Assembly: GCA_964575895.1 (NCBI GenBank)
Contig: CAZNTE010000007.1
Span: forward strand, 1-64,000
Length of the DNA stretch: 64,000 nucleotides
DNA from: Gudongella sp964575895
GTDB lineage: Bacteria; Bacillota; Clostridia; Tissierellales; Tissierellaceae
Direction of reading: 5' to 3'
The first letter of the stretch is position 1, and every line of letters starts with the position of its first letter. This document shows, one piece after another, positions 27,301 through 35,920 of this stretch. Below the pieces are notes generated by a model. It saw nothing but the letters and a program-made list of their open reading frames with translations, was not told the origin of the DNA and did not search any database. Both the position numbers and the translations under genes were made by a program.

Positions 27301-28937
27301 TAAAAAACCGATTAATTAATAATGGAGTACCAAAGGAAGAAATAGCATTTATCCATGATGCAAAAACTGAAATCCAAAAGGATGAGTTATTTGCTAAAGT
27401 TAGAAGTGGTAATATAAGAGTATTAATTGGTTCAACTCAGAAAATGGGTTCAGGAACCAATGCCCAAAATAAGTTAATAGCCTCACATGATTTAGATTGC
27501 CCTTGGAAGCCCTCAGACTTGGAACAAAGGATGGGGAGAATAGTAAGGCAAGGAAATGAAAATGAAAATGTAAAAATATTTAGATATGTAACAGAAAACT
27601 CATTTGATGCTTACTTATTTCAATTGGTAGAAAATAAACAGAAATTCATATCCCAAATAATGACTTCAAAATCTCCAGTGAGATCAGCAGAAGATGTAGA
27701 TGAATCAGCCCTATCCTATGCAGAAATTAAAGCCTTGGCTACAGGTAATCCATTAATTAAAGAAAAAATGGACTTAGATGTTCAGGTGGCAAAGTTAAAC
27801 ATGCTAAAATCCTCTTATTTAAGCGAAAAATACAGATTAGAGGATAATGTATTAAAAAATTATCCAAGTAGAATAAAAAGCCTCTCAGACCGTATAAAGG
27901 GATATGAGAAGGATATAGACCACCTTAAAGAAAATACCATAATTAGTGAAAATGATAAAAGAAAATTCACTCCTATGAAAATAAATGAAAAAGTCTATAT
28001 GGACAAGGAGGAGGCAGGAAAAGTATTATTAGAAACCTGTAAGACCCTAAAAAGTAGCCAACCTAAAATAATTGGTTCATATAGAGGATTTAAGATGGAA
28101 TTAAGCTTTGATAGTTTTTCAAAAGAATTTAGGCTATCATTAAAAAACTCGCTAAGTCATTTCGTAAACTTAGGAAGTGATATTTTTGGAAATATTACAA
28201 GAATAGATAATATATTAGATGGTATGGAAGATAGGCTAAAAGGAACCAAAGAAGAACTGGTTAATGTAGAAACTCAACTCAAAAACTCTAAAGCAGAAAT
28301 ATCTAAACCATATAAACACGAGCAAGAATTAAAAGAAAAACAAATTAGGTTAGCAGAACTAGATTCATTATTAAACATGGAGACTAAGGGAGGAGAATTG
28401 GAAAAAGGTAATAGGGACCCTGAACTAGATATAGCAAAAGAATTAATTATGGATTTTATATCTATGGAATATGACGAAGAGTTACGTCCATTTAACTATA
28501 CTGACCTAAAACATATAGAAATAGCATATACGACTACAGAAGATGGAAGTCACGAAATACAAACAGAAATAGATCTGGTTGATTATTGTATAAATAAATA
28601 TGTGGATGGACATTTAATCACTAGTGAGAGTTATCAAAGTTTAAATGATTTTATAGAGTATGCACTAAAACATCTGGACTTCTCAGACCTAGTTTATATC
28701 GACCAGGAAGCAATGGATAGGATAGTTGACCCATTAGACCTAGATAGAGATAATGATGGGATTATAGACCGTTATGACGCAGATGATAAGGATTCCAGTG
28801 TATCCACCTATGGACAGGTTGATGAAAGGGAAAACAAAAGAAAATCTATACTAGAAGACTTAAAAGGGAAAAAAGAAATGATAAGAGATAGGACAAAAAC
28901 TTTCAGTGAAAGAGATTTAGCAAAAATAGAATTATAG
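21372..28937 (+). CDS. Giant DNA methylase-SNF2 helicase of the ICE
   Basis: A 2521-residue protein found in Tn1549-type elements. The N-terminus (FMSSSAYTYKYPFEDQILIY, RVNRGAKGIPLID-like) is the LtrC/ArdC-like domain. Residues about 290-450 are a low-complexity linker that is overprinted by another ORF. An N6-methylase domain has motif I EPSCGIGNF at 882-890 and a divergent catalytic motif NVPF at 946 in place of NPPF. The SNF2 helicase has Walker A GAGKT (to T1567), DEAH at 1724-1727, and motif VI QRMGRIVRQGNENE. A C-terminal calcium-binding-like DLDRDNDGIIDRYDADD lies near 2456. It probably protects or processes transferred DNA. Confidence 0.9.
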   Translation: MTKTFNIQTMLMDKTKEIVSSSNDWVKFMSSSAYTYKYPFEDQILIYAQRPDARACASMEFWNKRFHRWVNRGAKGIPLIDYNSGGYPKLRYVFDITDTHATRYTDKDVNLWEFNIEDHRDAILNLEKTFNLNPIEDGSIESRILKTSEELTKLRLPDILYDIESYKEGSLAESLDKLNIEVITRDIVSKSVAFTTLQRMELNPIEYFERDDFAEIINFDTFDMISILGSYTSQMTKEIIEELVMEIEKLEIENKNRQLNVQNTLPKDIGSSYSMGKEEKALKNENEGSIEDNIEGGSGNDEDNKWNSIQVGGGELQSSNKNQQLRGDGRNLQDGRGVPDTQPGVSRGQDISRQVWQNEGELSERTQDELLHQPKDTREINESPSRSGDRSPETIGDGNTEITNGLGGNRETEVRRSDEVGGNDEQYQELHRRDNREGDNILLGINYQHELSIFPTEEEQIETIEKAVEEKTTAFSISQKNIDDVLTKGTGFQDGKYRLVDFFGKNPSANQAIDFLKKEYGIGGWATPGRGDFINSSNHDAKGIELIKGSILEPDAKIHLSWNKVANRIRELIKLDRYLNPKEKEELDDYRNEEKEINNISTTIEEDKVLNYKLGETVYMGANEYIIIEFSDEVVELRDSQFPLLTEAIPKVEFERKLRENPLNQHIFINKEALKIEPSAEKIIVENISGITEVTPYQASQLINGRLPEKEHNESGKYFSFNDGFWVGLDYSGKEGFVEEFDNKETCIRWLNNEEEVVLNEKINFKIKDDELGISGAKTKFQWNIEAIKVLKNIEEEGRLARPDEQEILSKYVGWGGLAQAFDIDNPSWAKEFFELKSLLTSEEYSSARESTLSAYYTSPIIIEAMYEAMANMGFKTGNILEPSCGIGNFMGLLPESMNNSKLYGVELDDLTGRIAKQLYQKNDILIDGYENSNLPDSFFDMAIGNVPFGQYKVADKRYDKNNFLIHDYFFAKTLDKVRPGGIIAFITSKGTMDKEGEQVRRYIAQRAELLGAIRLPNNAFKGNAGTEVTSDIIFLQKRDRIIDLETDWVNIGEDESGIRMNQYFINNPKMVLGKMTMETSQYGLDSTCKPIEGEDLKAQLKEAIRNIGGKFEEIELPEEVTVDEDSIIPADPNVRNFSYTLVEGQVYFRENSQMIKQALKEEDQNRLKGMVELRDITRGLIEAQAEDYSDNVIKSIQDALNTKYDEFIDRYGRLNSRENGKLFDEDSSYALLCSLEIMDDNQEFNRKADIFTKRTIRKYVEIIEAETSSEALALSINEKARVDLDYMSDLTGLSKEEIVKDLEGIIFRNTDKSIGLEIDQGIYETADEYLSGNVRGKLASIERLISLGNEIGDYYEINRKALIEAQPRDLTASEITVRLGATWLPVKDIEKFMFETFETPGYNKWDINVRFSPYTANWNIEGKSADKDNVRAYMTYGTSRINAYKILEETLNLKDVRVLDRVIGSDGVEKTIINKKETMLAQQKQEAIKQAFEDWIWKDPSRRDRLTKLYNEKFNSIRSREYDGSHLFFPGMNPNIELREHQKNAIAHTLYGGNTLLAHCVGAGKTFEMVASAMESKRLGLCNKSLFVVPNHLTEQWGNEFMQLYPSASILVATKKDFTPQNRKKFCGRIATGDYDAIIIGHSQFEKIPMSIERQRLEMERQISEITDGIAELKDSRGDKFSIKQLEKTRKSLKVKLQKLNDQSRKDDVVSFEELGIDRLFVDEAHSYKNLFLYTKMRNVAGIGQTEAQKSSDMFMKCRYMNEITGGKGIIFATGTPISNSMTELYTMQRYLQYNTLKEQGLNHFDSWASTFGETVTAIELAPEGTGYRPKTRFARFYNLPELMSMFKEVADIKTADMLDLPVPDVEYETIVIEPSQHQKDMVASLVERAEIVRARGVDPSVDNMLKITNDGRKLALDQRLINENLPSEEGGKVSICANNVYKIWENTRDKSLAQLIFCDMSTPKEDGSYNVYDEIKNRLINNGVPKEEIAFIHDAKTEIQKDELFAKVRSGNIRVLIGSTQKMGSGTNAQNKLIASHDLDCPWKPSDLEQRMGRIVRQGNENENVKIFRYVTENSFDAYLFQLVENKQKFISQIMTSKSPVRSAEDVDESALSYAEIKALATGNPLIKEKMDLDVQVAKLNMLKSSYLSEKYRLEDNVLKNYPSRIKSLSDRIKGYEKDIDHLKENTIISENDKRKFTPMKINEKVYMDKEEAGKVLLETCKTLKSSQPKIIGSYRGFKMELSFDSFSKEFRLSLKNSLSHFVNLGSDIFGNITRIDNILDGMEDRLKGTKEELVNVETQLKNSKAEISKPYKHEQELKEKQIRLAELDSLLNMETKGGELEKGNRDPELDIAKELIMDFISMEYDEELRPFNYTDLKHIEIAYTTTEDGSHEIQTEIDLVDYCINKYVDGHLITSESYQSLNDFIEYALKHLDFSDLVYIDQEAMDRIVDPLDLDRDNDGIIDRYDADDKDSSVSTYGQVDERENKRKSILEDLKGKKEMIRDRTKTFSERDLAKIEL
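22270..22701 (+). CDS. tnpV: TnpV-family ORF overprinted in the +1 frame of the helicase gene
   Basis: A 143-residue frame lying wholly inside the methylase-helicase gene, shifted by one base. ATG 22270 has AAGGAGGGAG 6 nt upstream. It carries the TnpV pattern known from Tn4451-type elements: GEYLIPNLEL, LGKYGRMRENYLKEHK, LKIQGKLMNHLQEVETEAQ, then WGVTEKLKSEDQMKWVGMMNNI and a final EEIIEKEIIF. In the helicase frame the same bases give a polar low-complexity linker (NLQDGRGVPDTQPG, RRSDEVGGNDEQ), as expected of overprinting. The function of TnpV is not established. Translation is inferred from the ribosome binding site and family resemblance. Confidence 0.72.
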   Translation: MMKTINGTQYRLEEGSYNPVIKTNSFEEMGGTYRMEGEYLIPNLELVEDKIYLGKYGRMRENYLKEHKMSYYTSLKIQGKLMNHLQEVETEAQRLLEMETPKLQMAWGVTEKLKSEDQMKWVGMMNNIKNSIEEIIEKEIIFS

Positions 28938-28949
28938 GAGGAATAAATA

Positions 28950-29111
28950 ATGGCTAAAAATAAACTATTAGAGCTCTTTAATGTGCAAAATCACGAGGAA
29001 CTAATGGAACATATTAAAAACAATCCTGATGATAATAGGGTTAAAGAAATAAAAGAATTACTAGAACATTTTGAGATTAGCCTTGATAGTGAGGTGAAGG
29101 TTGATGAATAA
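28950..29111 (+). CDS. Small protein resembling the N-terminus of the next gene
   Basis: A 53-residue protein; AGGAGG lies 8 nt before ATG 28950. It starts MAKNKLLELFNVQNHEELME and matches the N-terminal domain of the following RadC-type protein (NLYEQFNCSSKEELYEKVKN): F-N-x4-EEL, then N-N, then LL. The two look like paralogues, or the small gene is a detached copy of that domain. It overlaps the next start by 8 bp. Confidence 0.65.
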   Translation: MAKNKLLELFNVQNHEELMEHIKNNPDDNRVKEIKELLEHFEISLDSEVKVDE

Positions 29112-30744
29112 TTTATATGAGCAATTCAATTGTAGTAGTAAAGAAGAATTATATGAAAAGGTTAAAAATAATGATGTGCAAGTTCAACCACTCTTAGATT
29201 TTCTGGAGTATGCTAAAGCAGACATAAAAACTAAAAATAAAGCCATAACAAGTCCTAACATATTTGTAGACTATGTAAAATCAACCACATTACCTACAAA
29301 AGATGCAGGGACTTTTATTTTTGTAGATACAAAAAATCATCCAGTACTATTAAAAAGATCAAGACTCAGCAGGAAAAATGATTTAAAGGATGCCATTAGG
29401 GAAGGATTAATATCTGGTGGTACCAGGACTTTCATAGGATTTAATATTGAAACACCAAATAAGAAGATTGAGGGAATTGAATCCTTATTTGAGGAAATAG
29501 GAATAAAGATAGTAGATACAATAGGTTATAATAAAGATAAAGATTATTTTACATCAAAAAAAGCAGGGAATTCCTTTTATAATTCCAATTCTCATGAATT
29601 AGTAAGTGATGGTAATACAGAGTATTCAAAAGAAGACTTTAGTGTTAAGGAAAAATATATTGACTTCACTAGTCACTTTGCCACAAATGAATTGCTTGGA
29701 TTGAATGTAATTGATAATCTTGAAAACATTAAAGACAGTTTAAAGATTGGGTTTCAACATCATCATCAGGAGATTTTAGGGATATTAGTTTATGATAGTA
29801 ATGAAAAAATTATTTTAGCAGAGGAATTATTTAAAGGAACCATGGATGCCTCACTAGTAGATCCAAAGATAATAACCAAAAATATCTTGCAGTTAGAAGA
29901 TGCAAAGGGGATGGCAATATTTCATAATCACCCCAGCGGTAACCCTGTACCTAGTAGAGAGGATATTATTATGACAGAAAGGGTGGCTAGGCTATGCGAT
30001 ATCTTAGAGGTAGAACTACTAGACCACTTCATAATAGGAAAAGAAAAGACTCTTTCATTTTCTCAAGATGTTGAAAGTTTTCAAAGCAAAAATTATAGAT
30101 ACCAAGATAAAGCAATTAATATGAAAAAAGTAAGTGAAAGGGCATCCAACTATGGAAAGGATAATAAAATAGAAGTTATCAAGATAGGGGATGTGGTCAA
30201 GACATCCCTTTCTGATTCCACTACGGTTTTAGATGTAAGAGGGGATAATGCTTTACTATTTGACGGGAGACAATTTATAGAGGCATATGGTGTTCAAAGT
30301 AATGATGATAAGGTATTTTGGGGACAAGGTCATTATTATGACACCATACCAAGTAAAATATTTGATAATAATAAAAAAGACTATGAAGATATTAAAGACA
30401 ATATAAATGATATGATAAATAGCAATTATCAAGACTTTGTAAAGGCCCTAATATCTATAGAAAAAGGTATAGAGGATGAAGATACTTTAGAAGAATTATA
30501 TGACAGGTTTATGGATAATGATGGGGTAAACCTTATAAATGATTATTTTGATGATATCATGTATGATTTGGAACATGAGAATATGGTTGGGGAATCAAAG
30601 GTAAAAGAAGCAAGCAAAATAAATCAAGAAATAGCCAATATTAAATCAGAGCGTCAGTCAATATTAAATGAATTAAAGACCAAAAACAAAGTAATAAATA
30701 ATAAAAAAGTTGAAATAATAAAAGTAGATGAAGTAACTTTATAA
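29104..30744 (+). CDS. RadC/JAB-domain ICE protein
   Basis: A 546-residue protein. A short helical N-terminal domain (1-45) and a region around residues 60-190 (TFIFVDTKNHPVLLKRSRLS) precede a RadC-type JAB domain at about 215-325 with the metal motif AIFHNHPSGNPVPSREDI. A YodL-like segment follows (IGDVVKTSLSDSTTVLDVRG, then FIEAYGV), and an acidic helical C-terminus. ICE RadC-like proteins of this class accompany the methylase-helicase; the role is unproven. A 12-bp terminator follows, marking the end of the backbone block before the BREX cargo. Confidence 0.8.
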   Translation: MNNLYEQFNCSSKEELYEKVKNNDVQVQPLLDFLEYAKADIKTKNKAITSPNIFVDYVKSTTLPTKDAGTFIFVDTKNHPVLLKRSRLSRKNDLKDAIREGLISGGTRTFIGFNIETPNKKIEGIESLFEEIGIKIVDTIGYNKDKDYFTSKKAGNSFYNSNSHELVSDGNTEYSKEDFSVKEKYIDFTSHFATNELLGLNVIDNLENIKDSLKIGFQHHHQEILGILVYDSNEKIILAEELFKGTMDASLVDPKIITKNILQLEDAKGMAIFHNHPSGNPVPSREDIIMTERVARLCDILEVELLDHFIIGKEKTLSFSQDVESFQSKNYRYQDKAINMKKVSERASNYGKDNKIEVIKIGDVVKTSLSDSTTVLDVRGDNALLFDGRQFIEAYGVQSNDDKVFWGQGHYYDTIPSKIFDNNKKDYEDIKDNINDMINSNYQDFVKALISIEKGIEDEDTLEELYDRFMDNDGVNLINDYFDDIMYDLEHENMVGESKVKEASKINQEIANIKSERQSILNELKTKNKVINNKKVEIIKVDEVTL

Positions 30745-30749
30745 AATTA

Positions 30750-30792
30750 CCCATGGTAGGATCAATAGGTCTTATCATGGGATCTTTTTTTA
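30750..30792 (+). terminator. Terminator between backbone and BREX cargo
   Basis: CCCATGGTAGGA (30750-30761) pairs over 12 bp, with G-U wobbles, with TCTTATCATGGG (30770-30781), followed by T7. Confidence 0.75.
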
Positions 30793-30828
30793 TTAAAACA
30801 AATTTATATGAAATATCAAAAATAACAT

Positions 30829-30857
30829 TTGAGAAGTCGACAATTATATAATATAAT
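30829..30857 (+). promoter_or_regulatory. BREX operon promoter
   Basis: TTGAGA (30829-30834), 17 nt, TATAAT (30852-30857). The first gene, a small XRE protein, starts 36 nt after the -10 box, so it is placed to autoregulate the whole BREX operon. Confidence 0.65.
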
Positions 30858-30893
30858 AATAGGTAAATAATACGATTAGAAAGAGGCGATTTT

Positions 30894-31103
30894 ATGGGAG
30901 TTACCTATAAACCCTTATGGAAACTATTAATAGATAAAGACATCAAAAAGACAGAGATGAGCAAAGCGATTGGGATTAGTACTAGTACCTTATCAAAACT
31001 AAACAAGGAAGAATATGTTTCTTTGGATGTTTTGGTTAGAATTTGCACTTATTTAAAATGTCAATTAAGTGATATTTGTCAAGTTTTTATTGAAGAAGAT
31101 TAG
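30894..31103 (+). CDS. Small XRE-type regulator heading the BREX operon
   Basis: A 69-residue Cro/C1-type single-domain DNA-binding protein (KTEMSKAIGISTSTLSKLNK helix-turn-helix, then LDVLVRICTYLKCQLSDICQ), related to YozG-like regulators. It is the first gene after the BREX promoter and ends 10 nt before brxA, so it is probably co-transcribed. Characterised BREX regulators (BrxR) are larger WYL proteins, so this is a different regulator class occupying an equivalent position. Repression of the operon is inference. Confidence 0.82.
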   Translation: MGVTYKPLWKLLIDKDIKKTEMSKAIGISTSTLSKLNKEEYVSLDVLVRICTYLKCQLSDICQVFIEED

Positions 31104-31113
31104 AGGTGAATGT

Positions 31114-31716
31114 ATGAAAGAATTAGACTATAGTGCTGGAGCTGTGAGCAAGGGATTTTGGTTTTTAGAATTTAAAAAATATATGGAAGAATATCTTAAA
31201 GGAAAATCTCACAAAGATATTAGACAAAAACAATTAGACGAAAATTTTCTTATGGCACCATCAATTGATTACGGAAAAAGAATGGTTGGTGAAATAAAAA
31301 AAAGGATATCTGCCTTACCTGAAGAAATAATAGGCTTATTTCCTAGCTTAAATGTAACAGACCAAAAAATAATTAACCTTTTAGGAATAATGCTAACAGA
31401 TAGACTTTTTTTTGAATTTATCTATGAAGGATATAGAGAGGCCCTAATTATAGGCACAAAAGAATTTGAAGATAGTCAAATACGAGTTTTTTTTAATAAT
31501 AAATCAGACCAATCCGAAAAGGTTGCAGGATATACCTTAGAAGCAAAAAGAAGACTAGGTAGAGCATATAAGACCTATATGAGAGAAGCAAATTTACTAA
31601 AAGAAGAAGATGGAATTACAGTTATAAACAAAGTAATTATGGACTTAGACTTGGAAGTAATAATGAAGAAGTCCACATTACTACCCTATTTCAAAGGAAT
31701 TACAGGGGGACAATAA
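31114..31716 (+). CDS. brxA: BREX protein BrxA (DUF1819)
   Basis: A 200-residue protein; ATG 31114 follows AGAGGTGAATGT. Typical BrxA content: DYSAGAVSKGFWFLEFKKYM at the N-terminus, a central LLGIMLTDRLFFEFIYEGYR and a C-terminal LLPYFKGITGG. BrxA is a DNA-binding NusB-like protein required in type I BREX. The stop overlaps brxB (TAATG). Confidence 0.9.
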   Translation: MKELDYSAGAVSKGFWFLEFKKYMEEYLKGKSHKDIRQKQLDENFLMAPSIDYGKRMVGEIKKRISALPEEIIGLFPSLNVTDQKIINLLGIMLTDRLFFEFIYEGYREALIIGTKEFEDSQIRVFFNNKSDQSEKVAGYTLEAKRRLGRAYKTYMREANLLKEEDGITVINKVIMDLDLEVIMKKSTLLPYFKGITGGQ

Positions 31717-32291
31717 TGAATACTTTTAGAGAAAAATTAAATAAAATAGAAGATGCAATATCAAAAGAAGAGTTTTTAATAAATAGGGGAGGAGCCAATG
31801 AAATAGGCTACTATGTCTTTGACTATGATCCAAAAGTAGAATTAGAAGTAAGGGGTCATATAAAAAGTCTAAAAGAGAAAAACGTCCTTTATTCTTTAGG
31901 CTATGAAATAATAATATTTGATTTATATGATTTGATGATTGACTATATGGAAGAAGAGGGAATCATAGAGGATTCTATACAAATGGAAAAGGAATATGGT
32001 TTGGGGTACTTAATTTCTTCTGTAGTAGATTTTTTGAATATGGGGACAAAGGATAACTATCTTACCAACTATATCAAAAACAATACACCGGAAAAGGCTG
32101 TGGTATTTATAACAGGAGTGGGAAAGATATTTCCCTTTGTAAGGTCACATGGAATATTAAATGCGTTACAACAAGTATTTGATAGATTGCCTGTCGTTTT
32201 ATTCTATCCAGGTAAATATGATGGACAAACTTTAATGTTATTTTCAGAGTTTAAAGATGATCACTATTATAGGGCATTTCCCCTAGTATAA
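31716..32291 (+). CDS. brxB: BREX protein BrxB (DUF1788)
   Basis: A 191-residue protein with family signatures GGANEIGYYVFDYDPK, AVVFITGVGKIFPFVRSH and the C-terminal LPVVLFYPGKYDGQTLMLF. Role in BREX: bridging component of the complex, biochemistry unresolved. It is translationally coupled to brxA, and brxC begins 15 nt after it. Confidence 0.92.
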   Translation: MNTFREKLNKIEDAISKEEFLINRGGANEIGYYVFDYDPKVELEVRGHIKSLKEKNVLYSLGYEIIIFDLYDLMIDYMEEEGIIEDSIQMEKEYGLGYLISSVVDFLNMGTKDNYLTNYIKNNTPEKAVVFITGVGKIFPFVRSHGILNALQQVFDRLPVVLFYPGKYDGQTLMLFSEFKDDHYYRAFPLV

Positions 32292-32306
32292 TAATGGAGG
32301 GATACT

Positions 32307-35300
32307 ATGTTAATGAAAGATATGTTTGCAAAGGAAATTGATAGGGATATCAAAGGAGTAGTCAAAGTAGAGCAGGACGATATATCCATAATAGAAAATG
32401 AACTAGAAGAATATGTAGTAACCAAGGAGCTGCAAAAGCATTTTAGAGACTTTTTTTCAGCCTATAAAAAAGGAATCCATACCAAGACAGACAAAGTAGG
32501 GGTATGGATATCTGGCTTCTTTGGTTCAGGTAAGTCCCATTTTCTTAAAATATTGTCCTATTTATTAGCCAATGAAGAAATAAGTGGAAAGAAACCATTT
32601 GACTATTTTTTAGAAGATGAAAAAATTAAAGACTCTATGACCCTAGCTGATATTGAACTTGCTTTGTCTATTTCAACAGATGTTATATCCTTTAATATAG
32701 ATTCAAAATCAGAAACCTCAGGAACAAAAGATAAAGATACTATTTTAAATGTATTTCTAAAAGTGTTCAATGAAAAATTAGGCTATAGTACAAATCCCCA
32801 CCTAGCTGATCTAGAAAGACAATTAGATGATGATGGAAGATATGATGAATTTAAAAGCAGGTATGAAAAAATATCAGGGGATTCTTGGGTAGATTCAAGA
32901 CATAAATTTAACTTTAGAAAAGATAGGGTTGTAAAGACTTTGGTTGACATGGACTATATGGCTGAAGAGACAGCCAATGATTGGTCAAGGTCAACAGTTA
33001 ATCCTTATGAAATATCTATTTCTAGTTTTGCCCAAATGGTTAAAGAATATTTGGATAAGAAAGAAGAAAAACACCAAATAGTATTCTTGGTAGATGAGAT
33101 GGGTCAATACATAGGAGATAATTCTGACCTAATGCTAAACCTACAGACCATAACAGAAAACTTAGGTAGCTACTGCCAAGGTAGAGCTTGGGTAATAGTT
33201 ACCTCCCAACAAGATATAGACTCCATTACGGAAGTTATGGGTAGAGATTTTTCTAAAATTCAAGGCAGGTTTGATACCAGGATAAGCCTTACCTCTGCCA
33301 ATGTAGACGAAGTAATCAAACTTAGGATACTGGATAAAACCCCTGTAGCCCAAGATACCTTAGAAATCCTATATGATAACAAGGAAACCATAATAAAAAA
33401 CCTAATAATATTCAATGATACAGCAGAGAAAAAATTATACGAAAACAAGAAAGACTTTGCCAAGGTATATCCCTTTATTCCTTATCAATTTGATGTACTA
33501 TCAAATGTTCTAACATCAGTAAGGGAATATAGCTCCTCAGGTAAACACCTATCAGAAGGAGAAAGGTCTATGCTAGCTCTTTTTAAAGAATCTGCAGAAA
33601 AGTTTATGGACTATGAAGAAGGGACAATTATCCCCTTTAATATATTCTATGATGCTCTTAGTAAGTTTTTAGACCATAGTCACTCAGTAGTTATATCAAG
33701 AGCCCTAAATAATAAAATAATAAACCCAGATGGGGAAGAATATAATTTCAATGTAAATGTATTAAAGACCCTATTTTTAATTAAATATATACATGAGATT
33801 GAAGCTAATGTGGACAATATAACCAGCCTAATGGTATCCCATATAGATGAAGATCGTAGACTACTTAGGGAAAAAGTAGAAGAGGCCTTAAGCATCTTAG
33901 TAGGACAAACCCTAGTACAAAAAAATGGGGATATCTATATATTCTTAACCAATGATGAACAAGAAATAAACAGACTAATAGATAACCAAACTATAGAAAG
34001 CTCAAACCTAGTAGGGGATATAAGTGAACTATTGTTTACTGTTATTTACCCAGAGGAAAAGGTAAGAGCGGGGAATTATAAAAATAGATATATCTTTGAA
34101 TTTAATAGATATGTTGATGGCAGACCTTTTAGGGCTAATCAGTCCTTTGATTTTGGAGTCAAGATATTTACACCAAATTCCGAGTTAAATGGACAAGATA
34201 GTAACCTTAGGATGCAGTCATCAGCATCCACAGATGTATATGTGGACCTACCCAATGACTCAGGTTTTATCCATGAACTTAGGACAGCAATGAAGATAGA
34301 AAAATTTCTTAATTCCCCAGCATCAAGCAATATGCCTAAGTATGAAGAAATTAAAATAATGAAAAGAACAGAAATGAAGGACCATAGGGATAGGGCGCGA
34401 TTATTTCTACAAGAAGCCTTGAGAGACTCCAACTTTTATATAAATGGAGATATTTTAGATTTGCCTAGCAAGGATTTTAAATACAATCTTACGGAAAGTT
34501 TGGAGCGAATAGTGGACACGGTCTACCACAAGCTAAACTATATTACTGACCCTAAAGAAGAAGTAGATATTCACAATCTATTTAGAAACCAAGGAAGTAG
34601 GCAAATAAAACTTGAGGAAGAAAAAATAGAAAATGAAAATGCCATAAGGGAAGTCATAGACTTTATAAAGATAAAAACTAAAAACCACACAAAAATATCA
34701 CTAAAAGAAATAAAAAATAGATTTCTAAAGGCTCCCTATGGATTCCTAGATGTAGACATAGAATGGATAATAGCCAAGACCTTCCTAGATGGACAAATAG
34801 CCTTATCTCTAAATGGATCTACCATCTCCCTACTAAATGAGACCTCAGAGAGAATAGTAGACTACATAACCAAAAGAATGTATGTAGAGAAACTCTTAAT
34901 AGAGGAAAAAGAAATAGTTCCAGACAATATGAAAAGAAGCCTGAAAAACATTGCTAGAGAAGTATTTAAGACTAATATAATATCAGAGGACCCAGATACT
35001 ATGGTAATGACCTTTAACAGTTCGGTAGCAGGGATTATAAAAGAATTAGATTCCCTTGCTAAGGAATATGAATATTCAAGATATCCAGGAGAAAACATCA
35101 TAAAAGAAGGCCTAAGTTTATTAAATAAAACCACCTACATGGATAAACCGATGGATATATTTAAATTTATAAGGGCAAATGAGGATGAATACTTAGATTT
35201 TAGGGATGATTACTCACCAATTAAATCTTTTTTTGAAGGATCTTCTAAAAAGATATGGGAAAAAACCCTCTATTATATAGGTGTATTTGAAGCCAGTAAA

Positions 35301-35894
35301 TCCTATGTAGTAAATGAGGAAATAGAAAAAATCTTTACTAGGATGGAAGAAATTATCAAGATGCCTAGCCCCTATGATAATATTTCTGAACTACCAAAGC
35401 TAAATGATGATTTTTTAAACATCTATGGACAAATACTGGACAAGGAATTGGAACCAGTAAAAGTAGAAATTATGGAAGCAGAAAAGAGGGTAATGGAAGT
35501 ATTAGAAGAATCAAAATTAGAAGATGTCTTCTTAAGTAAATTTAGACAAGCCTTTATAGACTTAAATAAAAAAGCGGAGTCTTGTGATAATGTAGCCCAG
35601 GTAAACGGATTTAGACTAGAAGCAGATAAATTGAAAATTAGATTTTTAAATGAAATAAGAGATGAAGAAGTTAAGAGAGCCGAAAAAGCAAATGATAATC
35701 CAAATACAATTACAGCAGGTCTTGACATAAAAGTAGACTTCAAAAAAGTAAAAAATATAAGCATCAAAGACATAAACAAATCGTCTTCCTGGCAAATAGA
35801 ATCTAAAGAAGATATAGAAAAATATATTAGAGAATTAAAAACTAGACTAGAAAAGGAATTTGAAGAAAACCAAATATTAAATATTGAATTTTGA
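32307..35894 (+). CDS. brxC: BREX ATPase BrxC
   Basis: A 1195-residue AAA-type ATPase (P-loop GFFGSGKS at 70-77; VFLVDEMGQYIGD Walker B around 255-267; VIVTSQQDI sensor). The N-terminus MKDMFAKEIDRDIKGV is characteristic of BrxC/PglY. Length is normal for type I BREX. It provides the motor function for host methylation and phage exclusion. GGAGGG lies upstream of ATG 32307. It ends 26 nt before the preferred pglX start. Confidence 0.93.
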   Translation: MLMKDMFAKEIDRDIKGVVKVEQDDISIIENELEEYVVTKELQKHFRDFFSAYKKGIHTKTDKVGVWISGFFGSGKSHFLKILSYLLANEEISGKKPFDYFLEDEKIKDSMTLADIELALSISTDVISFNIDSKSETSGTKDKDTILNVFLKVFNEKLGYSTNPHLADLERQLDDDGRYDEFKSRYEKISGDSWVDSRHKFNFRKDRVVKTLVDMDYMAEETANDWSRSTVNPYEISISSFAQMVKEYLDKKEEKHQIVFLVDEMGQYIGDNSDLMLNLQTITENLGSYCQGRAWVIVTSQQDIDSITEVMGRDFSKIQGRFDTRISLTSANVDEVIKLRILDKTPVAQDTLEILYDNKETIIKNLIIFNDTAEKKLYENKKDFAKVYPFIPYQFDVLSNVLTSVREYSSSGKHLSEGERSMLALFKESAEKFMDYEEGTIIPFNIFYDALSKFLDHSHSVVISRALNNKIINPDGEEYNFNVNVLKTLFLIKYIHEIEANVDNITSLMVSHIDEDRRLLREKVEEALSILVGQTLVQKNGDIYIFLTNDEQEINRLIDNQTIESSNLVGDISELLFTVIYPEEKVRAGNYKNRYIFEFNRYVDGRPFRANQSFDFGVKIFTPNSELNGQDSNLRMQSSASTDVYVDLPNDSGFIHELRTAMKIEKFLNSPASSNMPKYEEIKIMKRTEMKDHRDRARLFLQEALRDSNFYINGDILDLPSKDFKYNLTESLERIVDTVYHKLNYITDPKEEVDIHNLFRNQGSRQIKLEEEKIENENAIREVIDFIKIKTKNHTKISLKEIKNRFLKAPYGFLDVDIEWIIAKTFLDGQIALSLNGSTISLLNETSERIVDYITKRMYVEKLLIEEKEIVPDNMKRSLKNIAREVFKTNIISEDPDTMVMTFNSSVAGIIKELDSLAKEYEYSRYPGENIIKEGLSLLNKTTYMDKPMDIFKFIRANEDEYLDFRDDYSPIKSFFEGSSKKIWEKTLYYIGVFEASKSYVVNEEIEKIFTRMEEIIKMPSPYDNISELPKLNDDFLNIYGQILDKELEPVKVEIMEAEKRVMEVLEESKLEDVFLSKFRQAFIDLNKKAESCDNVAQVNGFRLEADKLKIRFLNEIRDEEVKRAEKANDNPNTITAGLDIKVDFKKVKNISIKDINKSSSWQIESKEDIEKYIRELKTRLEKEFEENQILNIEF

Positions 35895-35920
35895 AAATAG
35901 AGATAAGGGGAGGAGATAGC

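Noticed and set aside
35891..35920. Earlier TTG start for pglX overlapping the brxC stop
   Set aside because: The ribosome binding site GGGGAGGAG fits TTG 35921, and the N-terminus from there matches the PglX pattern.
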